Positions 58,397 through 64,000 of a stretch of 64,000 nt of DNA are shown here, in pieces. Source of the DNA: CAZKGE01 sp964636405 (GTDB taxonomy: Bacteria; Bacillota; Clostridia; Christensenellales; CAG-138). A program made the translations under genes and the position numbers. Under the pieces are notes generated by a model. It made no database searches and was not told the origin of the DNA. It saw only the letters and a program-made list of their open reading frames with translations. The DNA lies in contig CAZWSI010000010.1 in the NCBI GenBank assembly GCA_964636405.1, forward strand, positions 11,044 to 75,043. Reading direction: 5' to 3'. Every line of letters starts with the position of its first letter. Position 1 is the stretch's first letter.

Positions 58397-59875
58397 TCAC
58401 GCCCGCCCGAACATCCGCGCATAATACGCCATGCGTGCGGCGAGCCCCTCGGTGAGCTGGCCGGGCAGGAGGCGAAAGCGCCAGTTGCCCTGCGCGACGC
58501 TTGGAGTGTTCATGCGCGCGTCCGCGCCAAGGCCCAGATAATCCTGAATTTGCGTGAGCGCGAGGCGGGCGGGCGATTGCAGCGCGCCGCGAATCAGGCC
58601 GAAGTTCAGCCCCTCGCGCTCGTTTAGCCCCAGATAGTCCACCGCAAAGCCCACGTCGCGCGGGTTAAAGCTCGCAACCCAGTCCATCACGGTGGGGCTG
58701 TCGTGCGAGCTGGCGTAGAAGATGCAGTTTTCCGGCACATTGTGCGGAAGATGCTCGGAGTTTGTGAGCGGATCGAAAGCGAATTCAATCACGCGCATGC
58801 CGGGGAAGCCCGAATCCGCGAGCAGTTTTTCCACCTCCGGGGTCTTGAAGCCGAGATCCTCCGCGATCACGTCCGCGTCCGGGTACGCGCGCTTGAGCGC
58901 CCCCACAAGCGCCATGCCGGGCCCTTTTTGCCATTCGCCGCGGACGGCCGTTTCCTCGCCGAAGGGCACGGCCCAATAGCTCTCGAGGCCTCGGAAATGA
59001 TCGATGCGCACCACGTCGAAAAGCCGCCGCGCCGCGCCGATGCGCCGGATCCACCAAGAGAAGCCGTCCTCCGCCATGCGCGCCCAATCGTAGATGGGAT
59101 TGCCCCAGAGCTGCCCCGTGGCGGAAAAATAATCCGGCGGCACGCCCGCCACGACGAAGGGCAGGAGCGAAGCGTCGAGCAGGAAGTTTTCCGGGCTTTC
59201 CCATACGTCGGCGGAATCGTAGGGCACATAGATGGGCACGTCGCCGATGATTTGCACGCCCTTTTTCGCCACATACGCGCGCAGCGCGTTCCATTGTTTA
59301 AAAAACAGGTATTGCAGGTAGATTTGAAAACCGATTTCCTCGGAAAGCGCCGCGCCGTAGCGGGCGAGCGCCTCGGGCTGCCGCGCGCGGATATCCTCGT
59401 CCCACTCGTTCCAGGGGCGCATGGCAAAATGCGTCTTCAGCGCCGCAAAGAGGGCGTAATTCTTCAGCCATGCGCGGTTCTCCTCATAAAACGCGCGAAC
59501 CATTGCCCCGTCTCGCTCTTTCCCGCGCGCAAAGGCCATGCGGAGCACGCGAAAGCGGTTTTCGTAGAGCTTGCCGTAATCCACCTGCGCGGGGTCGCTT
59601 CCCCAATCCGCCTCGGCCTCGTGCGATTCGAGCAAGCCGTCCTCGATGAGCGAGCGCAAATCGATGAGGTACGGATTGCCCGCGAACGCAGACGGGCTTT
59701 GATAAGGCGAATCGCCGTAGCTCGTCGGGCCCAGCGGCAGCATCTGCCAATAGCGCTGCCCAGCCTGAACAAGAAAATCACAAAAGGCGTACGCTTCGCG
59801 CCCAAGCGTGCCCACGCCGTAGGGCGAGGGCAGGGAGGTGATGTGGCAAACCACGCCGCTTGTTCGAATGTGCAT
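58397..59875 (-). CDS. malQ: 4-alpha-glucanotransferase (amylomaltase)
   Basis: A 492-residue GH77 enzyme that moves glucan chains between maltodextrins. Blocks include SGVVCHITSLPSPYGVGTLG, GDSPYQSPSAFAGNPYLIDL, IGDVPIYVPYDSADVW, VRIDHFRGLESYWAVP (nucleophile Asp), VIAEDLGFKTPEVE (acid/base Glu) and ASSHDSPTVMDW. It acts in the cytoplasm on glycogen or maltodextrin. AAAGGAG lies about 10 bases before ATG 59875. It faces away from the pseudouridine operon; glgP lies on the same strand further right. Confidence 0.95.
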   Translation of the reverse strand: MHIRTSGVVCHITSLPSPYGVGTLGREAYAFCDFLVQAGQRYWQMLPLGPTSYGDSPYQSPSAFAGNPYLIDLRSLIEDGLLESHEAEADWGSDPAQVDYGKLYENRFRVLRMAFARGKERDGAMVRAFYEENRAWLKNYALFAALKTHFAMRPWNEWDEDIRARQPEALARYGAALSEEIGFQIYLQYLFFKQWNALRAYVAKKGVQIIGDVPIYVPYDSADVWESPENFLLDASLLPFVVAGVPPDYFSATGQLWGNPIYDWARMAEDGFSWWIRRIGAARRLFDVVRIDHFRGLESYWAVPFGEETAVRGEWQKGPGMALVGALKRAYPDADVIAEDLGFKTPEVEKLLADSGFPGMRVIEFAFDPLTNSEHLPHNVPENCIFYASSHDSPTVMDWVASFNPRDVGFAVDYLGLNEREGLNFGLIRGALQSPARLALTQIQDYLGLGADARMNTPSVAQGNWRFRLLPGQLTEGLAARMAYYARMFGRA

Positions 59876-59905
59876 GCAAACAGGCTCCTTTCGCGTAAGT
59901 CCGTT

Positions 59906-59937
59906 ATCCTTTTCTTTTCAGGGGAAAAGAAAAGGAT
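59906..59937. repeat. Perfect 14-bp inverted repeat upstream of malQ
   Basis: ATCCTTTTCTTTTC (59906-59919), loop AGGG, GAAAAGAAAAGGAT (59924-59937). It is purine/pyrimidine-biased and symmetric. A CCTTTTCTTT/AGAAAAG echo appears near 59987-60003. Confidence 0.85.
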
Positions 59938-59941
59938 CAAA

Positions 59942-60032
59942 AGAAAAGCCAAACATCCCGCTTGCGCGCAACGCGCAACAACACAACCTTTTCTTTAGAA
60001 AAGCCCAACTTCCGCTTGCGCGCAACGCGCAA
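59942..60032. repeat. Two copies of a 36-37-bp repeat containing a small hairpin
   Basis: AGAAAAGCC near 59942 and 59997 starts each copy, and each ends in the same 21 bases (59958-59978 and 60012-60032). Inside those is TTGCGCG-CAA-CGCGCAA, a perfect 7-bp hairpin with a CAA loop. The copies are 54 bases apart and differ only in a few central bases. They look like a dispersed intergenic repeat. Confidence 0.85.
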
Positions 60033-60072
60033 TTAATTCTATCTCAGTATACAGCCTTTCCCTATATTGTGC

Positions 60073-60078
60073 TATAAT
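60073..60078 (+). promoter_or_regulatory. -10 element immediately before the D-aminoacylase-like gene
   Basis: TATAAT ends 6 bases before the ATG at 60085, and no Shine-Dalgarno lies between. The -35 is weak (TATACA at 60048-60053, spacing 19). The transcript may be leaderless. Confidence 0.55.
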
Positions 60079-60084
60079 ATTTCT

Positions 60085-61647
60085 ATGGAAATACTGTTTC
60101 GCAACGTAAAGATTCTCGATGGAAGCGGAGAAGCGGCCTATACCGGCTCCGTAGGCGTTGAGAGCGGACGCATTCGGCTCCTTGCCGCAAACTGCGAAGA
60201 AAACGCCGACAAAATCATAGACGGCGCGGGGCTTACGCTCCTGCCCGGCTTTATCGACGCGCACGCGCACGGCGACCTGACCATGCTCGCCCCCCATGCT
60301 ACAGCAAGCAAGCTGACCCAGGGCATTACGACCCAGATTGCGGGCCAATGCGGCGTGTCCATGTTCCCCTATAACGAGAAGCATGGCGACGAGTTCCCGC
60401 GCTTTATCGCGGGCATCTCCCCGCACTCGGATTTTCCGGCCGATATGAACGTCTGCAAAAGCGCCGACCGCTTTTTGCGCTGGCTGACGGAAACGAAAAA
60501 CCCCATCCGCACGCTGTGCTTTACGGGGCACGGCTCGCTTCGGCTCTTCGCCATGGATTATGACGATCGGCCGCCCACAAAAAAGGAGCTCGATCTTATG
60601 TGCGGGCTTCTGCGCGAAAGCCTGCAGGCGGGCTCCGTGGGCCTGTCCACGGGCCTGGTGTACGCGCCCTCGTGCTATGCGGACAACGACGAGATTCGCG
60701 CGCTGCTAAAGGACGTGGCCAAGGCGGGCGGCTACTACGCCACGCACCCGCGCAACGAATCCGACACCGCAATCGAGGCGCGCAGGGAATCCATCGAGCT
60801 TGCGGAGGAGGCGGGCGTGCCGCTGGCCATGTCGCATCTCAAGGCCGCCGGGCAGGATAACTGGGGCAAGGTGGACAAAGTATTGGAGCTTGTGGACGCG
60901 GCCGGGAGCCGGGGCATGCGCATCCTTGTGGACAGCTATCCCTACCTTGCGGGCAGCACGTCGCTGAACGTATCCATACCCCCGCGCTACTTTACGCACG
61001 GCCTCGACGGGCTGGTCGCGGCGCTGCAAAACCCGATCGAGCGTGAGAAAATCCGCCACGAGATCGGCGAGCGGTCGGATTACGATAACTATGTGCGCTC
61101 CAGCGGCGGGTTTTCAGGGCTGTTTGTGTCCTCCTGCCCGGTTTTCCACGATGCGGAGGGCATGTTCATTACGGAATACGCGGAAAAGACAAAGCGGGAG
61201 CCCTTTGACGCGTACTGCGAGATCCTCATCAAGAATCAGGGGCTGGGACTGGGCGTATACTTTCATATGTCCGAGCGGGACGTGCTCACGGTGCTTTCGT
61301 ACCCGCGCACGGCCATCGGCACGGACGGGCTTGTCGGGCTGCCCAACGAAAACCCGCATCCGCGCGCGTTTGGAACCATGCCGCACGCGTACCGCTTCCT
61401 CACAAAGGAGCACCCCGTGCTCTCGCCCGAGGCCGCGGTGCGCAAAATGACCGGGTTGCCCGCCTCGTTCTATCAGCTCAAGGACGTTGGGTTGATCAAG
61501 GAGGGCTATTGCGCCGATTTGCTGCTCATTGACGAATCGCGCTTTACCGACACGGCCACGTATCATAACGGGAGCAGCGTGTGCGAGGGCATTTTGGGCG
61601 TATACGCGGGCGGAAAGCTCGTCGTTTCGGAGGGACAGCTCATATGA
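60085..61647 (+). CDS. N-acyl-D-amino-acid deacylase-like amidohydrolase
   Basis: A 520-residue metal-dependent hydrolase of the D-aminoacylase branch. The metal site is seen in LLPGFIDAHAHGDLTML (about 57-73), with SVGLSTGLVYAPSCYADNDE, MSHLKAAGQDNWGKVD and YPRTAIGTDGLVGLPNENPH. The family removes acyl groups from N-acyl-D-amino acids or opens related cyclic amides. It is translationally coupled (ATGA) to psuK, so a role near pseudouridine or other imported metabolites is possible but unproven. No ribosome site precedes the ATG. Confidence 0.85.
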   Translation: MEILFRNVKILDGSGEAAYTGSVGVESGRIRLLAANCEENADKIIDGAGLTLLPGFIDAHAHGDLTMLAPHATASKLTQGITTQIAGQCGVSMFPYNEKHGDEFPRFIAGISPHSDFPADMNVCKSADRFLRWLTETKNPIRTLCFTGHGSLRLFAMDYDDRPPTKKELDLMCGLLRESLQAGSVGLSTGLVYAPSCYADNDEIRALLKDVAKAGGYYATHPRNESDTAIEARRESIELAEEAGVPLAMSHLKAAGQDNWGKVDKVLELVDAAGSRGMRILVDSYPYLAGSTSLNVSIPPRYFTHGLDGLVAALQNPIEREKIRHEIGERSDYDNYVRSSGGFSGLFVSSCPVFHDAEGMFITEYAEKTKREPFDAYCEILIKNQGLGLGVYFHMSERDVLTVLSYPRTAIGTDGLVGLPNENPHPRAFGTMPHAYRFLTKEHPVLSPEAAVRKMTGLPASFYQLKDVGLIKEGYCADLLLIDESRFTDTATYHNGSSVCEGILGVYAGGKLVVSEGQLI

Positions 61648-62513
61648 AGCAAAGCGTATTCGTCGTGGGCGGCGCGGCGCTGGATATCATCGGCGCGCCC
61701 GCCACCGTGTGCAGGCTGCGGGATTCCAATATTGGCCGCGTCACCGTGACAGTGGGCGGGGTGGGGCATAATATTGCCAAGGCGCTTACGCGCTATCCGC
61801 TCGAGGTGGAGCTGGTAACGGCGCTGGGCGACGATGCGGGCGCGTGCACACTGAGCGACGATTGCCTTGCCGCGGGCATCGGCATGCGCCATGCCGTGCG
61901 CTATGCGGGCGCGAGCGACACCTACCTGTGCATTCTCGACGAGGACGGCGATATGCTCGCCGGCATCAACGATATGGGGGGTATCGCGCGCGTAACGCCG
62001 GCGCGGCTTGCGGAAATGCTTCCGGCCATGAACGCCGCAGGCTTTTGCGTGCTGGATGCGAATCTTTCGGCCGAGGCGCTCGGCTATCTGACGGAGAACC
62101 TGACCTGCCCCATCCTTTACGAGCCGGTAAGCTGCGCGAAGGCAAAGCGCATTGGCGCGGGGCTTTCGAGGGTATTTGCCGCAAAGCCCAATCGCTTTGA
62201 GGCGGCGGCGCTTTCCGGCTGCTCCTGCGATACGCTGCGAGGCGTATACCGCGCGGCGGACTGGTTCCTGGCGCAGGGCGTGAAAAGGGTGTTCATCTCC
62301 ATGGGCGGCGAGGGCGTCTACTGGGCGGACGAAGGCGGCTGCGGGCTTGTGGAAGCGGAGCATATCGACGTGGTCAACACCACGGGCGCGGGCGATTTTA
62401 TGGCGGCGGCCATCGCGTGGGGGATTCTTTCGGGAGATTCCACCGAGAATTGCGCGCGCGCAGGCAATCACCAAAGCGCGCTTCGCTGCGCGGGAAAGGA
62501 AGAACTGGAATGA
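61644..62513 (+). CDS. psuK: Pseudouridine kinase, PfkB family
   Basis: A 289-residue sugar kinase. The N-terminus SVFVVGGAALDIIGAP and VTVGGVGHNIAKAL are PfkB signature 1 region; VVNTTGAGDFMAAAIAWG (about 246-263) holds the anion hole and catalytic Asp. The assignment to pseudouridine comes from coupling by a 4-base overlap to psuG on one side and to the aminohydrolase on the other. It would make pseudouridine 5'-phosphate. PfkB kinases acting on other ribosides remain an alternative. Confidence 0.88.
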   Translation: MKQSVFVVGGAALDIIGAPATVCRLRDSNIGRVTVTVGGVGHNIAKALTRYPLEVELVTALGDDAGACTLSDDCLAAGIGMRHAVRYAGASDTYLCILDEDGDMLAGINDMGGIARVTPARLAEMLPAMNAAGFCVLDANLSAEALGYLTENLTCPILYEPVSCAKAKRIGAGLSRVFAAKPNRFEAAALSGCSCDTLRGVYRAADWFLAQGVKRVFISMGGEGVYWADEGGCGLVEAEHIDVVNTTGAGDFMAAAIAWGILSGDSTENCARAGNHQSALRCAGKEELE

Positions 62514-63424
62514 AAGAATGGAACAAGGCCCTTCTGCTTTCCGACGAAGTGCGCAGCGCGCTGGAAAAGGGCGCGCCGGTTATCGCGCTGGAAAGCACCA
62601 TCATCAGCCACGGCATGCCCTACCCCGAAAACGTGGAGACGGCTCTCGCGTGCGAGCGCATCGCGCGCGAAAACGGCGCGACCCCCGCCACCTGCGCGAT
62701 TCTGAACGGCAAGCTCTGCGCGGGGCTCAACGCCGATCAGCTTGAGCATCTCGGACACGACAACAAAAACGTGATTAAGGCAAGCCGCCGCGACGTGCCG
62801 ATGCTCGTCGCGAAAGGCGGAGACGGCGGCACCACCGTGTCCGCGACCATGATCGTGGCGGCCATGGCGGGCATACAGGTGTTTGCCACCGGCGGCATCG
62901 GCGGCGTACACCGGGGCGCTGAAACCTCTATGGATATCTCCGCCGATCTCGAGGAGCTGGCCGTTACGCCCGTGGCCGTGGTCTGCGCGGGCGCAAAGAG
63001 CATACTCGACCTCGGGCTTACGCTGGAATATCTGGAAACCAAGGGCGTGCCGGTCATCGGCTACGGGACCGACGAGCTGCCCGCATTTTATACCCGCAAG
63101 AGCGGCCTGCCCGTGCCCTTCCGGCTCGATACGCCCAAGGAGGTCGCGGACGCCATCCGCGCCCAGCGCAGCCTTGGCTTTGCGGGCGGCATGCTGATAA
63201 CAAACCCCGTCCCGGCGGAGCATGCCATGGATACGTATAAGGTCGAGCACGTCATCCAGCACGCGCTCTCGGAGGCCAAGCGCAAAAACGTGACCGGCAA
63301 GGAGCTCACGCCCTTCCTGCTGGATCGCATCAAGCAGCTCACAGGCGGCGAAAGCCTGGAAACGAACATTTCGCTCGTGGAAAACAACGTGCGGCTCGCC
63401 GCGCGGGTGGCCGCGCTGCTGTAG
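62510..63424 (+). CDS. psuG: Pseudouridine-5'-phosphate glycosidase
   Basis: A 304-residue enzyme that splits pseudouridine 5'-phosphate to uracil and ribose 5-phosphate. Family blocks are VIALESTIISHGMPYPENVETA (seen near residue 24-45 in part), GGDGGTTVSATM, ATGGIGGVHRGAETSMDISADL, VCAGAKSILDLGLTLEYLET and LITNPVPAEHAMD. It overlaps psuK by 4 bases. Its ribose 5-phosphate product could feed PRPP synthesis. A strong terminator follows after 19 bases. Confidence 0.95.
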   Translation: MKEWNKALLLSDEVRSALEKGAPVIALESTIISHGMPYPENVETALACERIARENGATPATCAILNGKLCAGLNADQLEHLGHDNKNVIKASRRDVPMLVAKGGDGGTTVSATMIVAAMAGIQVFATGGIGGVHRGAETSMDISADLEELAVTPVAVVCAGAKSILDLGLTLEYLETKGVPVIGYGTDELPAFYTRKSGLPVPFRLDTPKEVADAIRAQRSLGFAGGMLITNPVPAEHAMDTYKVEHVIQHALSEAKRKNVTGKELTPFLLDRIKQLTGGESLETNISLVENNVRLAARVAALL

Positions 63425-63443
63425 AGAAGCAAAAACAATACGG

Positions 63444-63479
63444 CAGGGCCCGGAACGAAAACCGTCCGGGCCCTGTTTT
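63444..63479. terminator. Terminator after psuG, facing glgP
   Basis: CAGGGCCCGGA (63444-63454), 10-base loop, TCCGGGCCCTG (63465-63475), then TTTT. On the other strand a TTGTTTTTGC stretch follows, so it may also stop glgP transcription. Confidence 0.9.
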
Positions 63480-63494
63480 GCGTGATTCGTTCGC

Positions 63495-64000
63495 TTATTG
63501 AAGCTTAAGCAGGCTTGGCGCGTCGTGCGGCGAGAGCTTTTCAATGTGCCAGATATCCCGCGCGTATTCCTCGATGGCGCGGTCGGAGGAGAACTTGCCC
63601 GCCGACGCGACGTTGACAAGGCACTTGCGCGAAAAGGCGATGCGGTCGCGGTAATCGCAAAGCGCGTCCAGCTTGCGGGCAACGTAGGGCAAAAGCTCGA
63701 GCAACACAAAGTATTGATCCGGCTTTTCGTAGCCGTTTCCAAAGAGCAGCGCGCGGTGCAGATCGGAAAACGCGCCGCTGTTGTCGTCGGAGAAGGTGCC
63801 GTCGATGAGCGCATCCACCACGCGCCGCACGCGCGGCTCGCAATCGTAGATGGCCTTGGGATTATAGCCCGCGCGAAGGGCGTTGAGCTGTTCGACGGTG
63901 TTGCCGAAGATATAGTTGTTCTCCTCGCCCGCCTGCCGCACGATTTCCACGTTCGCGCCGTCGTAGGTGCCGAGCGTGACCGCGCCGTTGAGCATGAGCT
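63495..64000 (-). CDS. glgP: Glycogen/starch phosphorylase, C-terminal part (cut by window edge)
   Basis: The last 168 or so residues of an alpha-glucan phosphorylase run off the right edge. KLMLNGAVTLGTYDGANVEI (at the edge) and EENNYIFGNTVEQL are conserved in the family, and DYRDRIAFSRKCLVNVASAGKFSSDRAIEEYARDIW (seen in pieces such as SSDRAIEEYARDIW) is its C-terminal signature. The pyridoxal-phosphate lysine lies outside the window. It releases glucose 1-phosphate from glycogen. malQ lies on the same strand downstream, separated by the pseudouridine operon. Confidence 0.93.
   Translation of the reverse strand, partial: LMLNGAVTLGTYDGANVEIVRQAGEENNYIFGNTVEQLNALRAGYNPKAIYDCEPRVRRVVDALIDGTFSDDNSGAFSDLHRALLFGNGYEKPDQYFVLLELLPYVARKLDALCDYRDRIAFSRKCLVNVASAGKFSSDRAIEEYARDIWHIEKLSPHDAPSLLKLQ

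Noticed and set aside
1..64000. CRISPR arrays, tRNA or rRNA genes, prophage, transposases
   Set aside because: No regularly spaced repeats, no recognisable tRNA or rRNA sequence, and no integrase, capsid or transposase proteins were seen.

Overview
The window is a GC-rich bacterial chromosome segment packed with genes on both strands. Spore-associated genes (yunB, spoVT, a ylmC/ymxH-type gene), Firmicutes gene orders (tilS-hpt-ftsH; ftsK-rimO-pgsA-cinA), lipoproteins with short N-terminal signals and many TTG/GTG starts point to a high-GC member of the Clostridia, probably host-associated. I cannot name genus or species. A 10-N run at 23757-23766 shows that this is a draft contig or a metagenome bin. 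I see no rRNA, tRNA, CRISPR array, phage block or insertion sequence.

Layout. 1-4.6 kb: tail of an unknown gene, purB, a His-rich small protein paired with a CooT-type nickel protein, a DUF5054 glycosidase-like protein and a VanZ-like protein. 4.6-6.4 kb: an Lsa-type ABC-F ribosome-protection gene with a leader holding a three-codon uORF. 6.4-10.9 kb: ECF sigma factor with a membrane-tethered beta-propeller protein, then DUF2804 and HAD genes. 11-15.3 kb: a secreted SH3/nuclease-phosphatase protein, and an uncharacterised lipoprotein/membrane-protein pair. 15.5-19.5 kb: class II aldolase, plsY, and an ABC importer without its binding protein. 19.5-25.5 kb: a six-gene nucleoside uptake and salvage operon (BMP lipoprotein, ATPase, two permeases, thymidine kinase, deoxyribosyltransferase-like). 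25.6-29.0 kb: rpsU, ylmC-like, nrdR, pgeF, a foldase lipoprotein and a 30-residue membrane peptide. 29.3-32.9 kb: a heterodimeric ABC exporter. 33-39.6 kb: ftsK-rimO-pgsA-cinA followed by two acetyltransferases, one resembling AAC(6'). 39.7-44.3 kb: a D-2-hydroxyacid dehydrogenase, a SIMPL protein, a GT-C-like membrane protein and convergent radC. 44.4-49.4 kb: tilS-hpt-ftsH and a PHP phosphoesterase. 49.4-51.9 kb: yunB, a divergent prs, and spoVT. 52.1-58.3 kb: a putative c-di-GMP riboswitch with a terminator, ahead of a 1954-residue REC/EAL/multi-PAS/GGDEF protein. 58.4-64 kb: malQ and the 3' end of glgP, separated by an opposite-strand pseudouridine catabolism operon (D-aminoacylase-like, psuK, psuG).

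How it fits together. Nucleobase and nucleoside metabolism recurs: purB, hpt, prs, the nucleoside importer with tdk and a deoxyribosyltransferase-like protein, and psuK/psuG. The most interesting regulation is at the riboswitch-controlled c-di-GMP enzyme, where the transcript probably senses the nucleotide that the protein makes and degrades, and at the ABC-F leader, which looks like a translation-sensing attenuator. The His-rich/CooT pair is the best small candidate for an undescribed function, probably nickel handling. No large unmistakably novel system is visible. Most of the window is housekeeping and accessory metabolism.
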